Shown: positions 24,001-36,152, numbered from the stretch's first letter. The stretch: 64,000 nt of DNA from Batrachochytrium dendrobatidis JAM81 (GCF_000203795.2 NW_006281102.1:538567-602566); one strand, 5' to 3'. The notes: generated from the sequence alone by a model not told the origin. A program made the numbers and translations.

Positions 24001-25464
24001 AAATGAATGCAAGTGTATTCTATTCTAACCTGCTCCTGCTCCTCAATTTTTGACCAGATATATTCTGCATTGTATTGATGAAATTCTTCTTCAATTTTGG
24101 CAGCCTCGTCAATTTCGCGCAGTTGTCTCCGAAGTCGCTCAACATCTTCCTTCATTTCAGGAACTGCTTGAACCTTGTTACACAGGGTTCGAGTAGCACT
24201 TTCAATATACTCATCAATCAGAACATAATCAGCCGTAAGTTTCTCAAGCTGTGTTCCTTTCAAAAAGAACTAATCAACAAAATCCGTTTGATGAGTTTTT
24301 AGATGAATCAAAGCGTATAGTCATAGAGTTGAAAGCAATCAATATGTATGTACCAGATATTTGTCGTGACTGGAGCTATTTGCAAGAAACATACGCGCAG
24401 TATCCTGAGTGAGAATAGCCATGGGATTATCAACAACAATCTGCATGTGATCATTAATAGACATGAGATCTCCATGCGAAGTAGAAACAGTATGACCTAA
24501 AAGCAATATATCAAAGCATTAAAAGGTGATGACAGATCAACAGTGGTGTGATAAGCAAGGTCTAGTCATACCATGAACATCACGAATTTTGTAAGAGTTT
24601 TGACCATCACGAACAATTTTCCTTTCTACAGTGATGGAATCTCCGTAAACAGAAGCCTTGTAAGCATCAGGACCTTTGTTTCTAATCTTGACTGTAACCG
24701 ATGCAACGCTGGAGCAAATTGAAATGGAGATTAGCAAGACGAGATTGAAAATGCAAATTCAAATTCAAATTCAAGCGATATCAATCTGTAGCACACACTC
24801 TTCGCCGGTTTTGATGAGCGCTTTAAGATTATTTCCTCTATTGGTAAAACCAGCTTTACCACCAAGACAAACTGTAAGTGCTGTGAGAATAGCAGACTTT
24901 CCACCTTGATTAGAAAATAATGCAGCAAGATCCAATAGATGGATATTGAAATAAAGTTGATTAGACTTGGACGTATCTTTAATGCACAAGAATAATAGAT
25001 GGTCTATTGACATTAAGCAGACACATTGACTTATGGTTTACATACTTCCATTGTGACCAACAATGAAGTTGATTTTTGAGCCTAGCGATACCTGTAGATA
25101 GGAATGGCACATGAAGTTGACCAATTCCACTCGTTCGATTGTTCCCAAAGCATCATTATCCTACAATTGTATATGAATGGCATGTAATTAGTGGATTGTA
25201 AGTTACTCATGATTGGAAATACATAAAATCCCAACTCACAGTTATCTGATGTTGTTGACTGGGTTCCATCTCGGACAACCGAGTGTCCGAGTGAATGTCA
25301 TCCATGGAAAGATTGTTATGAGGTTCTTTGCGAGCTCTTTTTAAGTCAGGGTTGGAAGACTCTTTTTCTATGGTCATGTCATCAGTAGTGCTATCATTTT
25401 CATCCACAGATCTCTTGACAGGCACCCTCTTCATTCGACCACGAGAAGGTGCAGTCGATGCCAT
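21019..25464 (-). CDS. SMC6: SMC6, structural maintenance of chromosomes subunit of the SMC5/6 complex
   Basis: ATPase of the SMC5/6 DNA-repair complex. Thirteen exons join in frame: 25464-25240, 25160-25046, 24904-24799, 24708-24572, 24496-24354, 24269-24030, 23951-23617, 23528-23450, 23357-23108, 23033-22898, 22829-22733, 22635-22279, 22182-21019; 1127 residues, the normal size. Residues 1-75 are a basic/acidic tail. Then comes [20 protein letters not shown] and the Walker A loop [14 protein letters not shown], split by an intron within the loop, followed by the SMC6-like [20 protein letters not shown] and [10 protein letters not shown]. Coiled coil flanks the hinge ([20 protein letters not shown] ... 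[12 protein letters not shown]). The C-terminal head has [20 protein letters not shown] and [17 protein letters not shown]. Family assignment to SMC6 rather than SMC5 rests on these head motifs. Confidence 0.95.
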
Positions 25465-25916
25465 TCTTCCTGTTTAAAGAAAACTCGATTCGATTTAAAT
25501 GTTCAAAAATTTGACAAAGTTTACTTTATAATCGTATTCACACTAAATGAGTGTCAATCTCATAAAATAATGATTTGGTTTTGAGTTCATTAGTTGACTG
25601 TTTTTTTGGTGATTGACATGCATTTCTGAGATTGATTTCTTGAACTAGAATGTATGTAATTAGAATACAACACACAGGTTATGGTAAGTGTACAATTCCA
25701 AACGAGGAGTTCAAAATTATAGTTTATTGAAGAATCAAGAATCTCGAGTAGGAAAGCGTAGCGAGTTTTTAACAAGTTTAACAAGTTTATTCCAAAATAG
25801 TTCATTGCACGAATACAAATGTCAAGACCAAGACACGTGACTAATACGACGATGTTGAACTCATAAAACGAAACTTTCACTACTATCGGATCTACTGTTG
25901 AATCTGCTAATTCACA

Positions 25917-26853
25917 ATGGGCGATAGATACTCCTTCTCCCTCACTACCTTTTCTCCTTCTGGAAAACTGGGCCAGATTGAGCATGCTCTCACAGCTGTT
26001 TCGCAAGGCATTACCTCTATTGGTATCAAAGGTAATGCTGTCATCAACACTTTTAGCTATTGCTATCCAACAGTTACTAACTGCCATGTTGACTCTAGCC
26101 AAAAATGGTGTTGTTATTGCTACCGAAAAGAAGATTCCTTCCATTTTAGTTGATGATTCTACCCTGGCTAAAGTCTCGCCCATCTCTGCCAACATTGGTA
26201 TGGTTTATTCTGGCATGGGTCCTGATGCTCGTCTATTACTCGACAAGGCTCGCAAATCTAGTCAAGAGTACAAGCGGATCTATTGCCAAGAACCTCCGAC
26301 TGCTATGCTGGTCAAGGAAGTTGCCAGTGTTATGCAAGAGTACACACAGTCTGGGTATGTTTGCCACTGATATACACCGTATCTACTCGTCTGTATTCAT
26401 TCCATGGCTGTTACTTTTAGTGGTGTACGACCTTTTGGTGTTTCTCTTCTTATTGCCGGTATTGACGAAACTGGGCCTACTCTTTATCAAGTAGATCCAT
26501 CTGGCTCATATTGGGCATGGAAGGCATCGGCGATTGGCAAGAATATGGTCAATGCTCGTACTTTTCTTGAAAAAAGGTAATTTCTACTGTCCATGATATT
26601 CGATCACTGTTCACTCATTTAAATACGGAAATGTGTTAGATACAATGAGACAATGGAGATCGAAGATGCTATTCACACAGTCATTCTTGCTCTTAAAGAA
26701 GGCATTGAAGGAAAAGTGGCAGATACCAACATTGAAATTGGTGTTTGTCAGCAAAAAGAAACCATCAACCGTGACGGAGAAAAGGTTTCTGTCGGTACTT
26801 TCCGTTCGTTGTCGGCTTCTGAAATTAAAGACTATCTCGCTAATATCCAGTAA
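25917..26853 (+). CDS. PRE8: 20S proteasome subunit alpha2
   Basis: Structural alpha-ring subunit of the 20S proteasome. Four exons: 25917-26031, 26099-26354, 26421-26576, 26640-26853; 246 residues. It starts [20 protein letters not shown], the conserved alpha N-terminal extension. The alpha2 signature blocks are [53 protein letters not shown] and [17 protein letters not shown], ending [12 protein letters not shown]. The usual QIEYAL reads QIEHAL here, a small change in the alpha signature. It is divergent from SMC6, with 452 bp between the start codons. Confidence 0.96.
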
Positions 26854-27435
26854 ATAAGAATTCAATCAGAGATATTGATCAATGCCTGATGTGAATCAAT
26901 TCAACGAAAAAATAAAATGCTGTAGCAAGACAGTTTTGGTGGATAATACATCTGTTGAATTTCTACTGTAGGTAGATGTCAGGATTACTGCTAATTGGTT
27001 TTACTGTTATTGATCAAGTATGGATTGACAATGGCTAATTAAATCTGAATATTCATGCTGAATCTATATACTCACTACACTATTGAAAGATTTTTGGGAT
27101 AAAATAAACCAGAATACAATTTGGTCGAGTCAAAATGGCAATTCAAAACACTTGTTCAAAATGTTGACCAGTTTATTTGGTACATTTTACTGAATAAAAA
27201 CTTGACAGTTTTCACCCATTGTGGTAAGCCTAATTCAATCCTTTAAATTGGCATCGAACCCATAGATTTCTTTAAACTTTGCAATACTTCAGAGCTCACT
27301 AACATGTGCTGCTTTGCATCTATTTTGCTATCCATGACGTATTTACCAGCTTATCAGACGTTGTACACCACAGTTCAATCTGTCTCATTCGAATCTATTT
27401 AAATACAAAATTCAATATATATTGTTTTATCAGTT
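26854..27435. other. Intergenic region
   Basis: About 580 bp between the ends of the proteasome gene and the convergent GT2-like gene. AT-rich; I see no gene, RNA or repeat in it. Confidence 0.3.
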
Positions 27436-30211
27436 CTATCTATGCGAAGCAGTGCCTCCAATCCAAACAGCATTTCTCCAGTCAGAAGCTACAGATTGAG
27501 TAGTCACTGGTTTTGATTGAAGCTGTCGCCACCGATCAGGAGGAACATCTAATGTCAATTCACGGTTAATTGGAGCAAAAAGCCTAGGCTGAAGTACACT
27601 TGTATATGCATATGGGTTATGATCAGTCTGAAGTAGTGCTGATGATGTTGGTTTAGTCACCGAGTTTGTAATATCACGATTCGCCGTATTATAGGCTGGT
27701 TTGTTGATAGTAGAGATTGGAACTGTGTTGCCATCTGCCCTTACACACAATGTGGAATTCGAATCTTGAGGTTTGCCATAAACAGTATGGTTGGAAGCCT
27801 TTGCAGCACTTATTGCAGATGAACTGGCGGCTTCTGCAGTATCGGGGATACTAACAACGGAAATACCAGACATACATAGTGGAGATGCCACTCCGGCTGA
27901 TGGTCGTAACGACATGCCAACAGCACGATCGCGACCAATAAGCATATTAGATGATACACCTGCAGCACGTTGAGGGAGCAATGGACTGTCTGTGTTATGT
28001 GAAACCAAAACTGACGAATTAGTGCCATTGTATACATCTTGCAACATAAATCGATGTGTGGATGGAATATTGCGGTGAATTGGTTGTCGTTTAAGCGTAT
28101 CATTATGTGCTAAACAAGGCAGCGTCTCGTTCTGAGGCGGATGTACCAATTTTTGAGATGTAGTACAGTCTGATCGAACCTCGCCATTAGACCTGGGTTT
28201 AAGAGCTGAAAATTGATTGCAAGATGTACGTGTCAATGTCGGTGCAATCGTCAATTTACTATCTTTTAGCTTATTGGAAACTGGAATGGGCACAATCTCG
28301 GTTTGAATTTTTTCTGTTTTAAATTGTAGTGTGGTGTGTATAAGTTGAACTGTTAGCCATTTTAAAGCAACAAGATACAGAATTAAAATGCCTAGACATA
28401 CCATATTGATCAAATCGTACAGTCCACGTTAGGAAACTTGCAATCAGCACACAGAGTGAGATCATTGGCCGTACCAATGAAAGATACAGTGCAGAAAACA
28501 AGCCCAACGCGAGCCGGCCACGAACAGCACACCACACCGCAGTCAGCAAAATCTTGATACCAAAAGCAGCCGGTAAGGATAGAAGCGGAATCAAGGGCAT
28601 TACACCAACAACCATACACAACACTACTACAGTGGCAAAAACAACCGATACTTGAGCAGTGCACAGTTCCCATGCTACTTCTATAGCCACAATGGGCGAG
28701 GTTACCAAATGTGGTGTGGATACCAAATACGATGTTTGATTTGCCACCAATGACCAAAACTGTTGAACTAGTGATCCATCAGCATGTTCTCCACAATCAC
28801 CCAAAACCAAAGGCTGTAAAAGAAACCCAAACCCAATACACCCTTGGCCAAACCTTTCCATCAGCACTGTTGATAAATATTTGGTCCAATCAGCATACAT
28901 CAGATGCAAGTCGCGCACTGTATATGAAACTGAGCTTGCAAAGTAAGATCGTTCTATTGCTTTAAACGCAAGAAAGCGAATAAACACTGCCGAAGGTGAT
29001 AAAGACATGCATCCATCTGTAACAGATTTGAATACCGATGGAAAAAGAGCTTGGTAGGTCGCATCTGAATCAACAAGTAAACTTCGATTTTGTCGAGTTT
29101 CCCAATCTTCATAGCTTGTTGATGCATTAAACCCCGACATGGCCATACAGGAAGCAGGTGCTTTAGTGAGCGAAGAAGCACCACGACGAAGAAAATCAGG
29201 AGAAAACACGCCTGTACCGTCTGTAAGCACTACCACAGATTTGGATAAACGGGATGGATCGTGGCGAGACTGAGACTGAATAAGAAATAGCCCTTGACGC
29301 TGCATGTCTCTATGATGTTTTGCACGAGACCAAAAGCATATCAAATGAGCATTAGTGTTGATTCGAGCTGCATAAGGACGTTCAGGAGCCATAGCATGCA
29401 CACCCAAAACATGCAATAAACAAGTGTTAAGACCAGGTTTGGCTCTTGGATGAAACAGGGCAATGACAAAAAGACGCTGTCCTGGGTAGTCAGTACGGAT
29501 GATAGATTTCAACGTGCGGTTAAATGTGGATATGGGCTGAGGCATAACTGTGAGAATTACATAGATATCTGGAACAGTAGTATCTGGTGCCCGGTTACGA
29601 GCTTCTGCCATCATGTTTTGATCGGGAATGTAGTAAAGAGTAGAGGGTGCTGCCATAAGATGTGTGATGGTGTGCATTAATGTAGTCGTGGCAAATACAC
29701 CAGCAAAAATCCAGAGATATATCTGCAAGATTGTGCGCAAAATGTCGGCAGAGAAAAATGAAATCCAATCGGCAATAATGATTAAAGTGGGGACTGCAAG
29801 ACTGGCTCTGATGCATACAAACAGTAGCATAAACATAGTCTTTCGTGCATATGTATTCCAGCGCGAAATTGCTGATTCATGCAGTCGTTTTGATGATATA
29901 GTTTTGACGGCAACAATAAAAGTGTATACAAGCGACTGTAACGCGCCAATGAAACAGAGTGTACCAAGTAAGATCTGAACCCAATCTGGCAAGTCTTTAA
30001 GTAAGTGTTGTGGAAAGGAAGTCATGGTTGGTTGCACGCCTATATTTTGAGAGTAGTGTTGGACTGTTGTTGGATGACTGGTGTGGGAGGTTAATGAAGC
30101 ACCTGTTAAACTTTCTTGTGGAAGCTGTGAACTGATGGTCAGTGCTTGAATCTGAACAAAATAATAATTATTGAGCAACGCAAATTGCAATAGTAAAGCA
30201 ATGTGGTGCAT
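27436..30211 (-). CDS. Multi-pass membrane protein, divergent GT2/chitin-synthase-like glycosyltransferase
   Basis: Two exons, 30211-28402 and 28349-27436, join in frame (FDQYV|QLIHTT) to 907 residues. The start MHHIALLLQFALL looks like a signal anchor. Hydrophobic helices at about residues 85-105, 130-160 and 165-190 precede a soluble segment beginning PDIYVILTVMPQPISTFNRT and LKSIIRTDYPGQRLFVIALF, which resembles the first strand and helix of GT2 transferases. A further membrane cluster follows (VVFATVVVLCMVVGVMPLIP onward). The last 300 residues are Ser/Thr/Asn-rich. The chitin-synthase hallmarks (EDR, QxxRW) are not seen; ERFGQGCIGFGF sits where the EDRxLT region would be. Function is uncertain: a degenerate relative, or another membrane enzyme. 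Confidence 0.55.
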
Positions 30212-30604
30212 GATGAATAGTTTAATGTAATTGTATGTATCTAAAGTGTGTAACAGCCAGCGCACTATGTTCTACCCAAACTATATTTAACCTGTCAGAC
30301 TGATATTTAGCCCAGTATATTAATGCAGTTGATAATAGTTTTGAATGCTTTTTCATGTTGTATTTTGACTTGAAATATCCTAACCCATGTGGCAAAAACA
30401 AGATTGGTAAATTAATGATAATTTTGTTCAGCATTGCTATCCATACCAAAAACCACATTGAATTATAGCTTTACAGGTGAGGAAAATATTGGTGATGCTT
30501 ATGATAAGCACACAAATCAGGGCACTAATGTGATTTTGGCAGTCCATAATCATCCCGCGATAAATGTTTGCCAAGCCACAGCGCGTTTGATAATTCATGT
30601 ATTG

Positions 30605-31094
30605 AAGCCGTACTCACGTAAAATGGAATACTTGTATTTATCCTGCAGTGGCCACCTCTGCTTTGGAATAAACAGTAACTGGATATTTGTTGTGCTTTCC
30701 TACTAAAAACTATTGCTTCTCCAATAGACAACGTTCATTATATGCTGCACAAACCATAATTTTGAATTGAAACTGTCCACTTTTTGCAGTCATACACTGT
30801 ACGATCACCCTATCCATTCATTTCAACCCATATATTGGACTCAACTGTTGTCAATCAGGCCCATCCCTATTTCATTCTAAAACCTGAGATACACTTTAGT
30901 TCAAAAGAACAAGATTGAAATCTCACGAGTACAACTGTCGCTTTCCTGTTGAACACCAGGAGAAAGACTGGTCAACTAATAAGCTCAAAAACAGCGCTGT
31001 TCAGTAGATTTGGTATGATGTATCATTCCATGAGATTGACTGTTTATTGCCTGATTTGATATCTTTAGCACTCCATTACACGCGGATACGGCTG
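30605..31094. repeat. MITE-like element, diverged copy
   Basis: Left end AGCCGTACTCACGTAAAATG and right end TACACGCGGATACGGCTG form an inverted pair. The inner order of conserved blocks (CTTGTATTTATCC, GGAATAAACA, ATTTTGAATTGAAAC, TTTTGCAGTCATACACTG) follows the 660 bp copies, with an internal shortening to about 490 bp. TA follows the right end. Confidence 0.7.
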
Positions 31095-31352
31095 TAATTA
31101 ATATGCCGGTTCAAAGCTCCGCCGGGAAAATCCGACCATATTTTGTAGCGTGTAAAACAAATGACTCGTGTCCTGATGCATGGAGCACTTTCAAAAAAAC
31201 TATCTTAATGAGTATACATGTTTAATAGCTAGCCTGTGGCCAAATCTACTAGCCCTAACCGTATTTTATACCAAATCAATTAACTGAAAAGTTTAATTAC
31301 ATGCACACACCAATGGCTAATTGACTGAAATACAGTCATCTGCGCAGTAATA

Positions 31353-34300
31353 TCACAACTCACGCCGACACAACACAATCACATCTCCAGTACGTTTAGG
31401 ATCGTCGTGAAAATGACTATTAAAAAATCGTGCACACTAAAAGTTCACATCATAATCAGCATAATATAAGCAGAAAATCAATCATAAATAAACATGTTTA
31501 AACAAATAAATCTTACTATGCTGTATCCTGATCCTTGTAAAACACTCGACACGACTGAAAAGAGTTTAGGGTTATCAAACATTATGATATGGCTCGACCA
31601 TTTATGCTGCAAGATCTGATATCCTTGTCCAGGAACGTCAATATACTTGCCACGAGTTTGGGATTTCAAAAAGGAAAAGGCGTCTGTGATTGGCTCAATT
31701 CTTCGAACAAACGGCAGTTCGGAAATATTTGGCGTAATAGGAGATTCAGAATAGTCGGTAAAATCCGATGTGGATGTAGTGTTGGCCCAACCAAGTAGCT
31801 TGGCACCGACTCGTGGGTCAAAATAGGTTTGAAAAAAGTATAGTGGGTTATTATACAACACATCTGTTTCATCCTGATACCCCTTTCTGTTTTCAACTCT
31901 ACACAAACATATCACGTTTAAAAATTCAATTAGCAATTTAAATGACACGCCATCAATACTATTACCAGAGTAGAAACGCTAAGACTTACCCAATGGGCGG
32001 TTCGCATGTAATAAATCGCATGGGTATATTTCTATGCAAGTAACTATAAAACGGAGTGGAGTGGCATGGCATCAAAAACAAAATGTCGGAAACCTTTCCA
32101 CCATGTAACTCAATACGCAGCCAATTCATGACCTCCATAATGCCACGTTGATGTGATCGAGACAAATAAAACGCTGTTGCTATATTTGTTATCCCGACAA
32201 CAGCCAAAACCTTCCATAGCCACTTTGCTGGTCGTGTTTTTGGATGGCGCAAAGATCTACGCTGCGATTGATTTTGCTGTTGACGCTCACGAGCTGCGTG
32301 CGAAAACGGTCTACGCCTTCTTAATGAAACTATGTCATCTATATCAAGATTGTTGTATTCTTCATCGTTATCAGCATCATCTTCGGCATCTCCCGCGGTG
32401 CTATTAGCAACTAGATCCGTAACATAATCGCTAGCTTCAATCACACGCAAGCCATGTCCAGCATAAACCAACAAGGGCGGAAGAATTGGCATCAAGAACC
32501 TAAACTCTTTGTGTTTTTGTAAACTCAAACAAAAGACTGTCCATAGGCACATCCAAAAACACTCTCGTTCTCGTGGATATTGGGTATGTAGTACACCCCA
32601 TACAGTTATAGGTAACAAAGTAAGAAGTACAACCGGAATGCCTTGGGTAAAGTACCAGTGAAATGGATGTCCACCGTAAAACTCGGCAATATTTTGGAGT
32701 ACGTTGAGTTTGAGAAACTCGTATGGAGTAAATGTCCATGTCTGGTAAAATTGAAAATCTATGGCACTTGATACTCCTATTGCTGCAATCCTGTAAAATT
32801 TGTATAAATCAGGATTAGACTATCTCCAAAAATACTGAATCAGCTTTGTAAAACAGTATAGCTCATAGTAACAGCTCTGATGATTCCTACATTGTGATTA
32901 GTACGTCGTTTACTACAGCATAAATTCGAATTGATTTTCGAAACAAGAGTGACGTTCCAAGAAATATCCACAAAATAGCACTTGTTGGTCTAACAATGCA
33001 CGATAGTGCAGCAAAAATAAGTGAAATACGAAAATTACGTCGAGTTGGCCGATTCCCTTGTACTTCATCGCGACTCCAAGGCCAGTAGTACAGTGCAATG
33101 GATGTTAAACAGGCTTCCAAGGAATTCGAATAGGTTCTCACTAGACAAAAATAGTTGAACCACGATAGCAGCACTGCCGCAATCTAGATCAATAAGGATG
33201 ATATAAAACAGATACCCAATACCAATTAGGTTTCAATGTCCTGATTGAGCTGATTTAAACTAAAGGTTTTAGCTACGGTACTTGAACTCAATATGTTTTT
33301 TACCGTCCAAAAAGCAGTCGCCATTCCAAATAAACGATATGCAAGCAAAAACGTGAAAAAATCCCCTATGGCTGCAATACATCCTTGAACAATTCTAGGT
33401 GCAATAGTCTAATCAAAAAATGGAGAGATAAATTGAGACAACAGATCAATCAAGCTGTATATTCGTGTCAGGGTTATATTGGACGTACCAAAAAAAATGT
33501 GTCGTCGAGTGATAATACTTGTAAAATCTTGTATACAGCGGCAAACAACAGTGGATGTGCAAACCCACGAATCTTTAAAGACCATTCCCAGGTCAGGTAG
33601 CCATACGTATTCCACCAAATCAAAACATCAAGTCAAAGAATGCAGCATAAATTTCAAAAGATTCGACAATTCCAGAGCAATGTCTGTCCATTTAAATGAA
33701 TAGATGGTGCAATTGGCAGGTGTCAAAACCAAACAATCTTAAAAAGGATATCCAAACACATAGGAGTGCGCTACTTCTAAACTCTGCCAAAATTCGTCTG
33801 GATCAAAATAAGTTTTAACCAATAAAGCATTATTGACTCTAAAGATCAGTAACCATCCAAGGATCTGAAGCATAGACATCCACTGGCCTGACTGCAGTTG
33901 ATGTGACAGTGGACCAGATCTATTTCGAGTTTGATTCGGTGCTGATGCATTAGAATGAGCTGCTGTTCCTAAATCAGACTGAACAGATAAATTTTCATTA
34001 TAGTCCAAGTACTCATCGGCTTGGGAGGGGTGTGTATGGTGCTCAGACGCAGATTCAATACGTTGAGAATGCCCTGCTGCTGGCATCAAGGCATCACTAG
34101 TAAAAATTCCCCTGTGTATTTGACGAGCAGATAAAAAAAGCAGAGATCCATCAACAGGTCTGTTCAAATGGTTTCTGCTAGATCCAAACGCAACAGCATT
34201 AGACGATGCAGTCTGACTATCAAGTAGAGCGCGCAGTAATCGACGTCGAGTCATCCGCCGCGAGGAGCTGCCACTTGTGTAGGTTGCTGGGTCGGAAAAA

Positions 34301-34476
34301 GGGTCACTATTATCCGTATCTACAGCCAAACCTCTCCGGACATTATCAGTAGCAGTATATGAGGAGTCGTTGAATGCAGCATCATCTGCTCCAATCATTC
34401 TTGATAATAAGATTACTGCTGACAGTATTCTAAACACAAGCTTGTACAGTAATGTGGTCACGTGAAATACGTTCAT
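31353..34476 (-). CDS. GPI10: GPI mannosyltransferase 3 (GT22 family)
   Basis: Adds the third mannose to the GPI anchor precursor in the ER membrane. Seven exons: 34476-33752, 33606-33489, 33408-33304, 33183-32891, 32790-31990, 31898-31517, 31436-31353; 835 residues. PIGB-like stretches are RVNNALLVKTYFDPDEFWQS (acidic luminal loop), AHSYVFGYGYLTWEWS, KIRGFAHPLLFA, RTYSNSLEACLTSIALYYWP, CIVRPTSAILWI, YGGHPFHWYFTQGIPVVL, HKEFRFLMPILP (the GT22 HKExRF motif), and C-terminal CARFFNSHFHDDPKRTGDV. Odd points are about 200 extra, mostly polar residues at the N-terminus, an acidic insert (GDAEDDADNDEEYNN), and intron 1, which has no usable GT-AG solution but splices perfectly as AT-AC. About 835 residues against about 550 in animals. 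Confidence 0.93.
33607..33751 (-). other. Probable U12-type (AT-AC) intron in GPI10
   Basis: Read on the minus strand, the intron begins ATATCCTTTTT at 33751, an exact match to the U12 5' splice-site consensus, and ends AATAC at 33607. The exon join GTG TTT GG|G TAT GGC restores the conserved VFGYGYLTWEW of the family. A branch-like TTCTTTGAC lies at 33640-33632, close to the TTCCTTRAY consensus, though 26 bases from the 3' end is longer than typical. Without this intron, frame 1 stops after VFGYPF. Confidence 0.75.
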
Positions 34477-34560
34477 TTTGATTTGATTGAAACTCGATAT
34501 TTAAAACAATATGCCTTTACTCTTGGTAAATCGCAAGTGAGTCTAACCTACTTTTATTTA

Positions 34561-35220
34561 CAGCCGTATTCACATAAAATAAAATACTTGTATTTATCTT
34601 AGACTTTATTTTGCTTGGGAATAAACAATGTCTAAATACTCGCTGTTTTTCTATTAAAATTAACCTTTTCAATGACACAACTATCATGATGCACACAATC
34701 AAACTATGATTTTGAACTGAAATGGTTCTTTTTTTACATTTTGTAGTCATGCATTGCACAATCATCAAATCTAAACCCATATGTATGCATTTCAATCTAT
34801 ATACTGTGTTTGACTGATTTGATGCTGTCGATACAACTCTGCATGCTCATTCTTGTTGTATCCTAAACTTACAGATACATCCGCGTTTCTAGTTCAAGAA
34901 ACCAATGATTGCACATTTTAGAATGCAACTGTTGTCTGCATGCCAATTGCACAATGTTTGTAATATTTGTACAATGGATTTGGAGATTGAACAAGTGTCA
35001 AGATTGTGGGATGCACTGGAGCTGTGGTGTGAACATTTTTTCAGTTGTATTCACTGAATGAGCACGGAGAAAAAGATCAGCAAACTTTGTCGATGGGCTT
35101 AGAGGACACAATGTTATTCAGTAAATTTGATGGAAATTGATACCGATTATTCCGCGAAACTGGCTGTTTACCTTGTACTCCAACTCCCTTATTTTAGTTT
35201 ATTTTATGCGAATGCGGCTG
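34561..35220. repeat. MITE-like DNA element, full copy A (660 bp)
   Basis: Begins CAGCCGTATTCACATAAAAT and ends ATTTTATGCGAATGCGGCTG, imperfect terminal inverted repeats of about 20 bp, flanked on both sides by TA, as expected of a Tc1/mariner-type insertion. No transposase frame inside, so non-autonomous. About 97% identical by eye to copy B at 36153. Confidence 0.8.
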
Positions 35221-35225
35221 TAAGA

Positions 35226-35461
35226 GTGAATTGGCTACAAAGTATACAGTGTTCATGTTAAACCAGTGTTATCGATGACTCAAAGCACGAATCCCTGCTG
35301 CACTCGTGTACAACATAGTGGGCAAAAGCAACAGCCCTTTAACTCTGTAACTTGAGCTGTAACCCTGTACGTATTGTTATTAGGTTATCGAATAGTAGAT
35401 CATTTACATACTATATAAAAATAGGGCTTGTCATTGATCGACCATAATACTTTCTGTCACT
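35226..35461 (+). promoter_or_regulatory. Conserved promoter block of the secreted-protein family
   Basis: This upstream block is closely repeated, in the matching orientation, before the two paralogues (38752-38990 and 62605-62840). Shared stretches include TATACAGTGTTCATGTTAAAC, GCACGAATCCCTGCTGCACT and CCTTTAACTCTGTAACTTG, plus GATCGACCATAATACTT just before the ATG. A TATA box, TATATAAAA, sits at about 35412, some 50 bases upstream of the start; the paralogues have TTTATATATTTTATC at the equivalent place. Confidence 0.6.
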
Positions 35462-36136
35462 ATGAAAATCAACGTTTTGAGCTGTCTTTTTTTGGCTGCT
35501 ACTGCCAAAGCCATGATACTTTCGAGCAGTTCAGATTCCATATCCATACTAGAAAAAAGACAAACTCCTCCAAATGAACCGAATCCGTCAACCAGCCAAC
35601 AATCGCATCCGTCAACCAGCCAACAATCGAGTCAGAATGGCGCAAAACCTAAATCACATTTTCCAGAAGGACCATTTGGTCACATCCTTGACGGAGCACC
35701 ACCATTAAGGGCTAGCGATCTCGGCTATGATGATGACGGAACACCTTTGGATGAAGGCGATCCTAGATGTAAGGAACTGTCTACAGCTGAACGGTGTTAT
35801 CGTGCTGCTCATGAAATGACTCTATCAGCAATAGAGGATAACAAAATTACCCAAAGAAAAATAATCGAGCTAAAAGAATGTCAGGAAACACTCGAGCAAA
35901 TGAAACTATGCTTAAATCACAAAAGATCAAGTTTGGGCAAAATCAAGTCGACTATTTCGCGCAAGTCCTCCATACGCAAGTCATGTCAAGACATCACTTT
36001 GGAAAAAGTCAAGGCTCAACATCGGAAATGCAGAAAATTAGATGAAGAGGTTGAAGAAATGATGGAAAAGGAAAGAGATGATATTAATATGATTCAACAT
36101 TACAAGATGGTGACCGCTCGGCTTAACAAATCATAA
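35462..36136 (+). CDS. Small secreted protein with PSTSQQS repeats, family member 1
   Basis: 224 residues, single exon. Signal peptide MKINVLSCLFLAATAKA, then SSSSDSISILEKRQ with a dibasic KR site that Kex2 could cleave. A low-complexity part follows with two PSTSQQS units, then the family core HILDGAPPLRASDLGYDDDG, TPLDEGDPRCKELSTAERC and a charged helical C-terminal half that may form a coiled coil. Cysteines are few. I recognise no enzyme. The lineage-specific secreted style suggests a role outside the cell, possibly at the host or cell-wall interface; this is inference. It lies between MITE-like copies A and B in direct orientation. Confidence 0.75.
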   Translation: MKINVLSCLFLAATAKAMILSSSSDSISILEKRQTPPNEPNPSTSQQSHPSTSQQSSQNGAKPKSHFPEGPFGHILDGAPPLRASDLGYDDDGTPLDEGDPRCKELSTAERCYRAAHEMTLSAIEDNKITQRKIIELKECQETLEQMKLCLNHKRSSLGKIKSTISRKSSIRKSCQDITLEKVKAQHRKCRKLDEEVEEMMEKERDDINMIQHYKMVTARLNKS

Positions 36137-36152
36137 ATAGTCAGTTAACTTA

